Positions 8,712-16,028 of a stretch of 21,833 bases of DNA are shown here, piece by piece. Source of the stretch: a virus; IMG/VR virus record IMGVR_UViG_3300010430_000505, positions 1 through 21,833 of that record. One strand, 5' to 3'. Every line of letters begins with the position of its first letter. The stretch's first letter is position 1. Position numbers and translations under genes: made by a program. The notes beneath the pieces were generated by a model that saw nothing but the letters and a program-made list of their open reading frames with translations, made no database searches and was not told where the DNA came from.

Positions 8712-10864
8712 TTCAGACTCCGTGCGCGCTGGCGCGCTCGGTTCGACGCCGAAGCTTCCGACGCCTGGAACGCTGTATGGCCAGCTTGCGCCGCTACGGG
8801 CGTGGCAACCCGCTCCACGATCGTGTTGAAGTACGGGGACTTGTCTGTCGTTACGACAAGCGTGTCCCGGCTCCGGCCTCCTTCGAGAGTGCGAAGCGCT
8901 GAGTTCGGCAGAACCTTCGCACCCTGCGATGTGCCGATGACGGGTTCCGGTCCTGCCTCGCCGACAATGCCGAATGACCCGGAGGGGATAAGTCCGCCGG
9001 TTGCGAAGAAGCCGGCGAAAATTCTGGATATGGCCGACCCGATGCCCCCGCCACCGCCACCACCGGTCGAGGCCATGGCGTCGCGTGTGCGGAAGATCGC
9101 ATCAATGAGCTGATCGAGCGACCTATCCACGATGCGGCTGATGGCGCGGCCGACAGCGCTCCCGAATGCTTCCCAGAACGATTGCCCCTGCGCGAGGCCT
9201 TCGCGCATGTCATTGACGAAGCTGCGGGTCTGCTCGCGCAGAAAATCAATGCGTTCACGAAACGCCTCGGTCGCATGCTCGGCCGATGCCATTTCGCGAG
9301 CGAGACCGCTGAGTTCCTCACGTTGCGCGGGTGTAAGCTTCACGCCAGACCGGATGGCCTGGTTCAGGAGTTCATGCTCATACCTCAGCGCGGCAGCAGC
9401 CTCTTCGGTCAACGTCATGCCGCGCCGGGCGATCTCCTGCGCGGCGATAAAGTCCCGAGCGCCCAGCACCAAGTTTCGATACGGGCTGATCTGGGCGCGA
9501 GGCGTCCCATCCGGCTCCGCATTTGCCCGGTCTCGCGCCCTCTGAATAGCCCTGTCACGGGTGCCGCGGTAAAAGTCCCCCATCGGGTCGGACTCAATGA
9601 TATCCATCGCATCTGCGGAGCTTTGTTGGATGGCTCGCGCAATCTTTTCGGATATCTGGGCAGGCAGGGCATCAAGGTCTTGCCCGAAATCTTGGGCGAA
9701 GCCCTCCAGCGGGTTCGGGATGCGGCCAAGGCTGACACGCCCGAGACCATCCATCTCGATCCAGTCCGGCAACATCTCGATCATGGCGTTGATCCTGTCG
9801 ATGGCGCCGTTCACCATCGCTTCGATCCCGCCGATCGTCCGGTTCGCAGCCGACAGCACCAGGTCACCCATGATGAGTGGTAGCCGCTGCCAGTTCTCAA
9901 CGATGGTCGCCAAGGCCAGCGAGAACACTTCCGCAATCGCCCGGACGGGCGTCGCCATCGCCAGCACGATCAACCGCATGCCGTTGATCAGCACATTGCC
10001 GGTCACCCGCATGCCCTCGACGATCCAGTTCCAAACCTCGCTCCAGGTCGCGCCCAGCACATCCAGTGCGGGCTGGACGATGGTGAGAATTCCGGACCCG
10101 ATTGTCTGGAAGGCCGCGACGAACACGTCGCCCATGGTCACCGAGTACTTGGTGGAATCCCTGATGGCATCCGTAAGTCCGAAGAAAGCGACAGCCCCGG
10201 CCGCCACAGCCGAAATGAGAAGGGGAAACCGCGTAACCGTCCGGGTCACCATATCGCCCATCTCGCGGAGTGCCCGCCCGGCGCCACCCTCATTGGGGCC
10301 GTAGACTTGCGAGATCTGCGAGCCCTGCTGGATGAAGACCATCAGGGGGTTCATACCCGAAGCCAGAGAGACGAAGATGTCGTTCATCTGGAACACAAGC
10401 ATGCGCTGCTGCATGGCGGCATAGCGCGTCGATCGGCCGACCTGATCCATCGCTGCAGCCCGGCCGCGCAGCGCCGCAATTGATGCCAGGGCCTGCTGCC
10501 GTTCTCTGCTGATGGCGTTGGCCATCTCGTTCGTTGTGAGCGCGCCGACAGCGTGCGCCTGGCGAACTTCGTCAACAGTCTGACGATAGCGCCGAATGGC
10601 CGCGTAGACGGGATTGAACCGCGCCCGCATATCGTCCATGGCTTGGCCATAAGCCTGCACGTCACCAGCGCTGCGGCGGAGACCGCCGGAAACACCCGTC
10701 AGGTGTTCGATGCGCGACGCCGTCAGGTTGGCGGACGTAGCGGTCTCATTGAACGATGTTTGAAGGGCTTGCGAGCCGGCCTTCGCATTCCGGATGCCGC
10801 TCGTCAGGCCGGCATCGTTCGTACGCAGGTCGAGAAGCGCAACACCAAGGCGTTCAGCTGACAT
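8708..10864 (-). CDS. Tail tape measure protein (TMP_2 type)
   Basis: This protein sets tail length and is extruded at infection. It has 718 residues from the chosen ATG at 10864. An in-frame ATG at 10885 would add seven residues. I prefer 10864 because AAGAGG lies about 9 bases upstream, while 10885 has a weak site. A segment near residues 155-190 (F-Q-M-N-D-I-F-V-S-L-A-S-G and F-I-Q-Q-G-S-Q) is typical of the prophage tape measure family TMP_2. A hydrophobic, probably membrane-active stretch lies near 213-233, with another near 290-325. The C-terminus has the usual Gly-rich run and a G-E-A-G-P-E-P-V motif. At about 0.15 nm per residue, a tail of roughly 100-110 nm is expected. The start overlaps the frameshifted chaperone ORF, as in lambda-type phages. 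Confidence 0.93.
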   Translation of the reverse strand: MSAERLGVALLDLRTNDAGLTSGIRNAKAGSQALQTSFNETATSANLTASRIEHLTGVSGGLRRSAGDVQAYGQAMDDMRARFNPVYAAIRRYRQTVDEVRQAHAVGALTTNEMANAISRERQQALASIAALRGRAAAMDQVGRSTRYAAMQQRMLVFQMNDIFVSLASGMNPLMVFIQQGSQISQVYGPNEGGAGRALREMGDMVTRTVTRFPLLISAVAAGAVAFFGLTDAIRDSTKYSVTMGDVFVAAFQTIGSGILTIVQPALDVLGATWSEVWNWIVEGMRVTGNVLINGMRLIVLAMATPVRAIAEVFSLALATIVENWQRLPLIMGDLVLSAANRTIGGIEAMVNGAIDRINAMIEMLPDWIEMDGLGRVSLGRIPNPLEGFAQDFGQDLDALPAQISEKIARAIQQSSADAMDIIESDPMGDFYRGTRDRAIQRARDRANAEPDGTPRAQISPYRNLVLGARDFIAAQEIARRGMTLTEEAAAALRYEHELLNQAIRSGVKLTPAQREELSGLAREMASAEHATEAFRERIDFLREQTRSFVNDMREGLAQGQSFWEAFGSAVGRAISRIVDRSLDQLIDAIFRTRDAMASTGGGGGGGIGSAISRIFAGFFATGGLIPSGSFGIVGEAGPEPVIGTSQGAKVLPNSALRTLEGGRSRDTLVVTTDKSPYFNTIVERVATPVAAQAGHTAFQASEASASNRARQRARSLK

Positions 10865-11264
10865 CTTGCGGTGCCTCTTGGCCATCCGCTGGCGGCACGA
10901 CGATCACGCCGATGCCAGCGGCTTGCAGTTGGGCCGGGGTCGCCTGTCTGGACGTGCGGGACTTGCCGTAGGCCGCACGCTCGATCTCCGCGATCGACTT
11001 CCGAAAGTCCCGCGTCTCCAGCAAGCCGCTGCCCAGGGCTTGGACTTGCACAGACCGCAGGGCCTCCTCCGCTTCCAGACGCACCATCATCGTGTAGTAG
11101 GCCTTTACGAGCCGGACCGGTGCTTCGTGCCACCACCAGTTGGGAGGCCCGCCAAAGTAGCGCTGGAGCCGGATGACCGCTTCGGCCCAACCGACTCCTT
11201 CACCGCCTGCGCCGCCGCTCCCGCCAGCCCGGTCGCCCGGCCCAACAGGAGCCCGGTAAAAACC
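10854..11264 (-). CDS. Tail assembly chaperone frameshift extension (gpT-like part)
   Basis: This frame is open from at least 11264 to the TGA at 10854 and is shifted by -1 relative to the gpG-like gene that it overlaps. It has no convincing start of its own; the first ATG, at 11090, lies inside conserved-looking sequence. The reading A-E-A-V-I-R-L-Q-R-Y-F-G-G-P-P followed by N-W-W-W is typical of the gpT-like tail chaperone extension. It is therefore most likely made as a gpG-gpT fusion by programmed -1 frameshifting, and binds the tape measure protein during tail assembly. The product is rich in charged residues near its C-terminus and overlaps the tape measure start. Confidence 0.8.
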   Translation of the reverse strand, partial: GFYRAPVGPGDRAGGSGGAGGEGVGWAEAVIRLQRYFGGPPNWWWHEAPVRLVKAYYTMMVRLEAEEALRSVQVQALGSGLLETRDFRKSIAEIERAAYGKSRTSRQATPAQLQAAGIGVIVVPPADGQEAPQDVS

Positions 11265-11545
11265 GAGACGATCTGCATGCGCTGGAAGCCCGAGAGATCG
11301 TCGAAGACCTCGTCGGGAATAGAGACGAAGGCGCGACGGGCGACGTCGTCAATCAGCTCGGTGAGCTGCTTGTTCGCCTTCGCCGTATGCTTAATCTGCA
11401 GCTCCCCGATCTTCGCCCCCGCACGGGTGATTTCCTGGCACTCGACGATGGACAGCTCGTCCGGCGCGTAGATCTCGTAATTCTCGCCGTCGATCGTGAT
11501 GTAGTTCCGCTTGATTGGCTCAAGCGTCAGAAGTGCTTCGGCCAT
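11105..11545 (-). CDS. Tail assembly chaperone (lambda gpG-like)
   Basis: This 146-residue protein lies between the major tail protein and the tape measure gene, the standard place for the tail assembly chaperone. It is expected to coat the tape measure protein before the tube polymerises and is usually absent from the virion. The sequence is mixed alpha/beta, and its last 30 residues are low in complexity (Gly, Ser, Thr). This suggests that the conserved domain ends before the stop codon, near the point where -1 shifting would occur. A strong ribosome site, AGGAGG, lies about 6 bases before ATG 11545. The identification rests mainly on gene order and on the overlapping -1 frame. Confidence 0.85.
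   Translation of the reverse strand: MAEALLTLEPIKRNYITIDGENYEIYAPDELSIVECQEITRAGAKIGELQIKHTAKANKQLTELIDDVARRAFVSIPDEVFDDLSGFQRMQIVSVFTGLLLGRATGLAGAAAQAVKESVGPKRSSGSSATLAGLPTGGGTKHRSGS
11258..11264 (-). promoter_or_regulatory. Candidate -1 ribosomal frameshift slippery site
   Basis: Read on the minus strand, the heptamer GGTTTTT lies in the chaperone gene with zero-frame codons GTT and TTT. A -1 slip gives GGT and TTT and enters the long gpT-like frame, which has no stop from here to 10854. The A-site codon re-pairs fully and the P-site only partly, so this is a plausible but not ideal site. Another position downstream, around the GTT GGG codons, cannot be excluded. Confidence 0.4.
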
Positions 11546-11747
11546 GGATACCTCCTACGCCGGGCTGCAGTGTGAGTTGGATGCCGAGGCGGGCGCACAT
11601 TCGCTCGATCTCGGCTTGGCGCTCCTTCGCAGCGCGAAGGCCTGCACGGTGGACGCGAACCTGTTGCTTGTGGTTCGCGGCCTTGACCCCGAGGCGGCGG
11701 TGCTCCGCAGCCAGCGCCTCGGGGTCGGCGGACGGCTCCCCCGTCAC
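11520..11747 (-). CDS. Small charged coiled-coil protein between tail tube and chaperone genes
   Basis: This is a 75-residue protein of unknown function. It starts with GTG at 11747 in a one-base overlap (TAGTG) with the major tail protein stop, and GGA lies a few bases upstream. It ends 26 bases inside the chaperone gene. Residues 10-55 are rich in Ala, Arg, Glu and Gln with heptad-like spacing, suggesting a single long helix or coiled coil. The tight coupling on both sides supports a real gene. It may help tail assembly, but I know of no family that it matches. Confidence 0.65.
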   Translation of the reverse strand: MTGEPSADPEALAAEHRRLGVKAANHKQQVRVHRAGLRAAKERQAEIERMCARLGIQLTLQPGVGGIHGRSTSDA

Positions 11748-12355
11748 TATTCCAGCGGCAGCTGGTGCTGGGCGATCAGATGACCGAACCGGGACGCCTC
11801 ATCGGCCGCATTGGGGTCCACGAGTGCCATGATCTCAAATGCCAGGCCGACAGGATCGCCCTTCTTGAAGACGGTCTCGGGCGAGCCGTTCATGAAGCAG
11901 TAGGGCACCTGATATTGCAGGTTCATGCCGTCGCCGTAGGGCGAGTACTCGCCGCGCAGCAGCAGCGTGTGCATCTTCACGCCCAGACCACGATAAAACG
12001 GCAGAGACTTCGATCCGGCCGAGCCGACACCGGCTGCGGTGGTCGTTACGGCGTTGCCGTTCAAGGCCAGCGCGTGCTGCTCCAGCGTCAGATCGAGCAA
12101 TGTGAAGCTGATGGCCAGACCCTCACCCGTCCGGAAGGCCTTCTTGCCGCCGGTCAGGCCGAGCGTCTTGACGACATTGACCTCCTGCGAGTGCACAGCC
12201 TTGACGCCTTGCTCGTCATAGTTTTCCGCACCGGAGGTGCCGATGAGGGTCCAGCCGGCGCCGGGGGCGGCATCGATGGCGGGGAAAGCGGTGCCGGGAT
12301 CGCCGATGTAGGCGGTGATCGGCCCGGCGATGATTTCGAACGGTTCGGTGTTCAC
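11747..12355 (-). CDS. Major tail tube protein
   Basis: This 202-residue beta-rich protein is the likely tube subunit that polymerises around the tape measure. It follows the tail terminator gene and precedes the chaperone genes. The opening I-A-G-P-I-T-A-Y-I-G and the following A-P-G-A-G-W-T-L-I-G-T-S-G resemble siphoviral tail tube proteins. The translation start is GTG at 12355 with an excellent AAGGAGG about 5 bases upstream, consistent with a highly expressed structural protein. No Ig-like decoration domain is attached, since the length is at the basic size of the family. Confidence 0.88.
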   Translation of the reverse strand: MNTEPFEIIAGPITAYIGDPGTAFPAIDAAPGAGWTLIGTSGAENYDEQGVKAVHSQEVNVVKTLGLTGGKKAFRTGEGLAISFTLLDLTLEQHALALNGNAVTTTAAGVGSAGSKSLPFYRGLGVKMHTLLLRGEYSPYGDGMNLQYQVPYCFMNGSPETVFKKGDPVGLAFEIMALVDPNAADEASRFGHLIAQHQLPLE

Positions 12356-12781
12356 CTAAACCTCCTTGAGCGCGTGGAAGACTTGGAAGGATTGAAAGGC
12401 GTACGGCCACTTGCCGTCGCGATCGCGGCCCTGGGAGAACCCACCGGCCGGCGCAATCCAATGAATGAGGGCTTTGCCGACCACCCGGCGGCTGCAGTTG
12501 GTCAGCGCGCGGCGACATTTCCGGCGCAGGGATTCGGCGGCCGATGGCGAAGCCGCATAGGCGACCAGATCGATACGCTGGGTGTCGTGCTGAACATCGC
12601 TACCAGCCGCGCTGGAGATGCCGCCAGACGCTTGCAGAACAACTGCCGGACGAGGCATGGACGCGGCCTCGCCCTTGGGCAATTCGCCGCCGAACACGCG
12701 CGTGTCGGCCACGCCCGAAACCGGCACGTCCGCCTTTAGCAGCGCCACAAGGGCTTCGATGATGTCGACGTCTTCAGCCAT
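12356..12781 (-). CDS. Tail terminator / tail completion protein (gpU/DUF3168 type)
   Basis: This 141-residue protein lies between the gp10-like neck protein and the major tail protein, the usual place of the tail terminator. That protein caps the tube and joins it to the neck. It opens with a helix (I-I-E-A-L-V-A-L-L-K-A-D) followed by beta segments, as expected for this fold. ATG 12781 has no clear ribosome binding site, unlike most neighbours, and follows a 116-base gap. The assignment comes from gene order, length and secondary-structure pattern. Confidence 0.75.
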   Translation of the reverse strand: MAEDVDIIEALVALLKADVPVSGVADTRVFGGELPKGEAASMPRPAVVLQASGGISSAAGSDVQHDTQRIDLVAYAASPSAAESLRRKCRRALTNCSRRVVGKALIHWIAPAGGFSQGRDRDGKWPYAFQSFQVFHALKEV

Positions 12782-12897
12782 GCCGCGACACTAGGCAGGG
12801 CTAGGGCGCGGAAATATCGGCGCGGGTGCGCGGGCAAGGCGGTCAGGAGATGCCGCGCAACATCCCCGGCAGATCAGACAACGTCAAGCCTGACGTC

Positions 12898-13323
12898 TCA
12901 GGATCGCTCAAACGCGCGCCGGATGTTCCCGGCCAGACGAGGGTATTCAATGTCAGCGGCGGGCCGCAGATAAGGTCTGGCCGGGATTTTCACCTGGGCG
13001 ACGAGGCGCACACTTCCGTCTGATTGCGGGATCGTGAGAGCCGCACCATGCTTGGGCTTGATCACGCCCCCCAACTCATGGATGCGGGCATACACCACGT
13101 CTCTCACGCCCCACGTTCCGCGCACGCCTTTCGCTTCAGGCTGGGCATAGTCGGTGATATCGATGCCGCCTTCCAGCACGCCAGTCCGGTTCTGCCAGGC
13201 ATGGTTCAGCTTCGCCCGCGTTACGGCCGAGGCCATTGTCTGGTTGACGCCCTTGATCTGCGCCTGGCGCATTTTCGGGAGCAAGCTATCGCCGAACCAT
13301 TCGAGATCGTGGGTCGATGCCAT
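12898..13323 (-). CDS. HK97 gp10-like neck / tail-completion protein
   Basis: This 141-residue protein matches the HK97 gp10 family, which acts at the head-tail joint. The motif H-E-L-G-G at residues 82-86, followed by a short loop and A-A-L-T-I-P, is typical, as is the ending with a predicted helix after R-P-Y-L-R-P. It starts at ATG 13323, one to two bases after the methylase stop, with GAGG about 6 bases upstream. The next gene is the tail terminator, so it fits the neck module that the methylase gene interrupts. Confidence 0.85.
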   Translation of the reverse strand: MASTHDLEWFGDSLLPKMRQAQIKGVNQTMASAVTRAKLNHAWQNRTGVLEGGIDITDYAQPEAKGVRGTWGVRDVVYARIHELGGVIKPKHGAALTIPQSDGSVRLVAQVKIPARPYLRPAADIEYPRLAGNIRRAFERS

Positions 13324-13325
13324 TT

Positions 13326-14132
13326 CTACCCTCGCGACTGGATGATCAGCTCGCCAGCCGCGTGACTGCCGGACGCCGCAATGGAATAGTTCACCCGAGC
13401 GCCCTCGATGTCGAAGCGCTCGAAAATTTCGCGGATCTCCGGTCGATCATTGATCGACAAGATGAACCGACCTTTGAGCCGACCCAACCGGTCGGCGAGA
13501 TCCGCAAACTCGGCGCGGCCGAACATTTCTTTCCCATAGTCGTCTTCGCAGCCCCAGTAAGGCGGGTCGAGATAGAACAGGGTGTCTGGACGGTCGTAAC
13601 GGTCAATCAGCGCCTGCCATGTCAGGTTCTCGATCACGACGCCGGCAAGGCGCTCGTGTACCTCCTCGAGCAGCGGCGCCAACGTCGTCAAATTGAAGCG
13701 CGACGGCCGGCCGTGACTGACGCCAAAACTGCGGCCGTTTACCTTCCCGCCGAAGGCAACGCGCTGCAGGTAAAGAAATCGGGCGGCGCGCTCCAGGTCG
13801 GTGAGGGTCGTAGGGTCGCAGTCCTGCAGGCGCTCGAATTCGCGGCGGCTGGTGATCTGGAATCGCAGCGTATCCATGAACTGGGGGTAGTGCCGCTGCA
13901 GTATCCTGAACAGGTTCGCCACGTCGCCGGAGAAGTCGTTGATGATCTCGGACGGCGGCGCCTTTGATCGGCGCAGGAATATGCCGCCCATCCCCACGAA
14001 CCCCTCAGCGTAGGTCGTATGGGGGATCGTTTCGATAATCGCGCAGATCCGTTTCGCAAGGTTGCGCTTTCCGCCAATGTAGGGGGCGGGTGTACGAGAT
14101 GGCCGAACCGGCCGCATGCTGTGAGCAGTCAT
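13326..14132 (-). CDS. DNA adenine methylase, D12 class (Dam-like)
   Basis: This 268-residue protein should transfer a methyl group from S-adenosylmethionine to adenine N6 in DNA. Motif P-Y-I-G-G-K-R lies near residues 18-24. The SAM-binding loop F-V-G-M-G-G lies at 45-50 and the catalytic D-P-P-Y at 189-192. The usual Y-L-Q-R-x-x-F-G-G segment lies near 121-129. I chose ATG 14132 because AAGGA lies about 5 bases before its final AGGGA spacer and the homology begins soon after. A longer frame reaching 14309 would overlap the upstream gene and has no motif in its extra part. It sits between neck genes, preceded by a 145-base gap with two hairpins, which suggests a moron. Target site unknown; it may protect phage DNA from restriction. 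Confidence 0.93.
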   Translation of the reverse strand: MTAHSMRPVRPSRTPAPYIGGKRNLAKRICAIIETIPHTTYAEGFVGMGGIFLRRSKAPPSEIINDFSGDVANLFRILQRHYPQFMDTLRFQITSRREFERLQDCDPTTLTDLERAARFLYLQRVAFGGKVNGRSFGVSHGRPSRFNLTTLAPLLEEVHERLAGVVIENLTWQALIDRYDRPDTLFYLDPPYWGCEDDYGKEMFGRAEFADLADRLGRLKGRFILSINDRPEIREIFERFDIEGARVNYSIAASGSHAAGELIIQSRG

Positions 14133-14165
14133 TCCCTTCCTTCCGGAATCGTGAAACTCACCCTT

Positions 14166-14181
14166 CGCCCCAAATGGGGCG
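14166..14181 (-). other. Short GC hairpin upstream of the methylase gene
   Basis: A perfect 6-base stem (CGCCCC and GGGGCG) with the 4-base loop AAAT lies 34 bases before the methylase start codon. No run of T follows, so it is not a standard terminator. It could slow or regulate translation or mark a junction. Confidence 0.4.
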
Positions 14182-14240
14182 GCGGATGAAAGCATGTCCG
14201 GTGCTTGGTGGGGGTCGTGACGCCAATCTTGAGCCCCGCT

Positions 14241-14261
14241 GCCAGGGCAATGCGCCCTGGC
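14241..14261 (-). terminator. Hairpin after the small acidic gene, terminator-like without T run
   Basis: A perfect 8-base stem (GCCAGGGC and GCCCTGGC) with a 5-base loop lies 17 bases past the stop of the 62-residue gene and just before the methylase leader. On the minus strand it is not followed by a T run. It may therefore act as a weak or factor-dependent terminator, or protect the upstream mRNA. Its position at the edge of an accessory gene is suggestive. Confidence 0.45.
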
Positions 14262-14277
14262 CATCCGCTGACGTTTT

Positions 14278-14466
14278 CTAGTCCATCCAGGCGAGCATCT
14301 CGTCGGCACTCCCCCAGTCGTCGGGAAAGAAGGCCATCTTGCCTTCGGGCCCTGTTGTCCCAGTCATGATGCGCTCGGCGATCATGTCTTCCTCGGCAGG
14401 GGTCAACTGGATGCAGATCGGCTGATCCGCAGTGTCATGCCACAGGTCACCAATCTTCACACGCAT
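14278..14466 (-). CDS. Small acidic protein of unknown function
   Basis: This 62-residue protein starts at ATG 14466, overlapping the stop of the head-closure gene by one base (TGATG). It is acidic in its C-terminal half, with F-F-P-D-D-W-G-S-A-D-E-M-L-A-W near the end, and has no membrane segment or Cys pair. The tight coupling supports a real gene. I do not recognise it. A role as a neck accessory or a moron product are both possible. Confidence 0.65.
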   Translation of the reverse strand: MRVKIGDLWHDTADQPICIQLTPAEEDMIAERIMTGTTGPEGKMAFFPDDWGSADEMLAWMD

Positions 14467-14810
14467 CAGTCGATCCTTCTCAGATTGGCCTCAAGGTGAG
14501 TGTGCTTGTGCTGCACCTCGCCCTCGACGGCGAAGCGGCCGGGAAACAGCACCTCGCCGCGACGATCGGTGATCTGTGCGATTTCATCGCCTTCCCGGAG
14601 ATCCACGCCGAGCGAAAACATGGCGCGCATGTCCTCGATGACGACGGTCTTGTCACCGTCTACCGTTTCGCGGGTTGTCTTCGACCACGCCCAGCACTTC
14701 AGGGTCGCCAAGGGTTGAAAATCCGGTGGAACATCACCGCCCCAGCTATCCTTGGCGACAGCTTGATTTCGTTCGACGGCAGCGCGGTGGATTAGGCGAT
14801 GTGCGATCAC
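14466..14810 (-). CDS. Head closure (stopper) / head-tail joining protein
   Basis: This 114-residue protein matches the length and pattern of head-tail joining proteins (Phage_H_T_join type). It has an N-terminal helix segment with H-R-A, a W-G-G-D-V-P-P turn, a central strand pair and a C-terminal E-V-Q-H-K-H-T-H-L-E strand near residues 97-106. Such proteins plug the connector after packaging and dock the tail. The start overlaps the DUF2786 gene (ATGA). The assignment is based on gene order between the connector and the gp10-like protein and on general sequence pattern. Confidence 0.7.
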   Translation of the reverse strand: MIAHRLIHRAAVERNQAVAKDSWGGDVPPDFQPLATLKCWAWSKTTRETVDGDKTVVIEDMRAMFSLGVDLREGDEIAQITDRRGEVLFPGRFAVEGEVQHKHTHLEANLRRID

Positions 14811-15475
14811 GTCAGCATCCCCTGTGTTAGAGGCGCACCCGCGCCCACTCCAGCGTTCAGGTCTACGGCCCGGCCCGCCATGACCCCGCGCCAGAAGTCG
14901 TCGTCAGCCCCTCGACCTTTGGCATCACCCGCCCGGCTTTCGACGCAGACAAGGGTCGGGTGTTGCTCACGAAGGTATTGCCGCAGCGTCTCGTCCGGCG
15001 GCAGGGGCGACAAGCGCGCCACCTTGGAATACACACCAACCGCCCAGGCTTCACAGAAGACGTCCGCACGCGCGCGCTTTCGGCCCGGCTTGCATCGCCT
15101 CAACCGGGTGCGGATGTATTCCGCACGAACGGCTTTCACGCGACGGAAAAGAAAGCTGAATGCGTAAGTCGCGATCTCGGCCGAGGCACCCCGACCGACA
15201 AAGGTCCGGTTCCCTTCGTTGAGGTATTGAACGACACCGAGGGCCCGGCAAACCGTTGAGGCGAGGATGCTCTCCCAGCGCGGAGGCCTGATGTTGCCGC
15301 TCGCCCGAGCCGACACCTCTTCTATGTCCGCCATTGATAGCTGTGCGTCCGTAACACCATGGGCGGCCATGAGGTCGCGGGCCTTGGCCAGCGCCGCAGC
15401 TGCTTCGTGCTCATTGCCACTACGGGCAAGGGCGAGACATTTCCGGATCTTGTTGAGGACCGCTTTGTCTGTCAT
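14807..15475 (-). CDS. DUF2786 / DUF7168-like protein
   Basis: This 222-residue protein has the DUF2786 pattern in residues 3-45 (K-I-R-K-C-L-A-L-A-R-S followed by N-E-H-E-A-A-A-A-L-A-K-A). A second region at about 65-155 resembles DUF7168, containing F-V-G-R-G, an aromatic-rich helix and many Arg residues. The function of these domains is not established. They are common in phage and mobile DNA. Here it lies between neck genes, with ATGA overlaps on both sides, so it is co-translated with structural genes. The basic Arg/Lys stretch near residues 120-137 could bind nucleic acid, which is my inference. Confidence 0.8.
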   Translation of the reverse strand: MTDKAVLNKIRKCLALARSGNEHEAAAALAKARDLMAAHGVTDAQLSMADIEEVSARASGNIRPPRWESILASTVCRALGVVQYLNEGNRTFVGRGASAEIATYAFSFLFRRVKAVRAEYIRTRLRRCKPGRKRARADVFCEAWAVGVYSKVARLSPLPPDETLRQYLREQHPTLVCVESRAGDAKGRGADDDFWRGVMAGRAVDLNAGVGAGAPLTQGMLT

Positions 15476-15813
15476 GCCGCACCGCCCCGATCGAGGCCCG
15501 CGATCATTCCCAGCATGTAGTTCATGACGTGCTCGCGGCTATTCCCGTCATCGAAGAAGACGGAGCCAGCCTCCTTGGTGCAAAGGTTGATCACCTGCCA
15601 CTCACCGCCGCAGGCAACGCAAAGCTCGAAATGACGGATCACCGGCCGCGGGCCGAGCACGGGCTTACGGCCGAGAAAATCGTGAACCCGCACAATCCAG
15701 TCCCGTCCCGACTTTTCACGGAGGGTCTGCAGGATATCGTCGACGTCGACATCGCATTCGACTGTTCGGCCGCGAATGACTTCCGGCTCGGACAAGTAGA
15801 CAACCGCTGGCAT
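15472..15813 (-). CDS. Unknown protein with a CxxC pair, in the neck cluster
   Basis: This 113-residue protein has no family I can name. I chose ATG 15813, two bases after the membrane protein stop, over a longer frame to 15984, because the extra part would lie across the whole membrane gene. It contains C-V-A-C-G-G near residues 65-70 and another Cys at 78, so a small metal site is possible. The N-terminus is acidic. The stop overlaps the DUF2786 start (ATGA), suggesting that the two are produced together. Confidence 0.7.
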   Translation of the reverse strand: MPAVVYLSEPEVIRGRTVECDVDVDDILQTLREKSGRDWIVRVHDFLGRKPVLGPRPVIRHFELCVACGGEWQVINLCTKEAGSVFFDDGNSREHVMNYMLGMIAGLDRGGAA

Positions 15814-15815
15814 CG

Positions 15816-16028
15816 CTAAATCCCGAACAGGCCACGCGGCAGCCAGGACACGATCCAAGCCGCGGCGATCAACACCAGCACGATTGTCGCCAGCAAAGAG
15901 CTGGCAGCCTTGCTCGCGAACGAGCGCACGGGCCCTGGGACCTTTGACCATGCCCACACCGGCACTCCGGCAACCCAGAGCCACAGCACGAAAAAGACGA
16001 CACCAACAGTGATCCAGACCGCCGTCAT
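15816..16028 (-). CDS. Small membrane protein with two predicted helices
   Basis: This 70-residue protein has two hydrophobic segments, at about residues 4-28 and 43-63, joined by a short basic loop (S-K-V-P-G-P-V-R). The loop is likely cytoplasmic by the positive-inside rule. The start overlaps the connector stop (ATGA). A membrane protein inside a head-neck cluster is unexpected. It could act in superinfection exclusion or envelope change, like other moron products, or be a holin-like protein. No endolysin gene lies beside it, so the lysis reading is weak. Confidence 0.75.
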   Translation of the reverse strand: MTAVWITVGVVFFVLWLWVAGVPVWAWSKVPGPVRSFASKAASSLLATIVLVLIAAAWIVSWLPRGLFGI

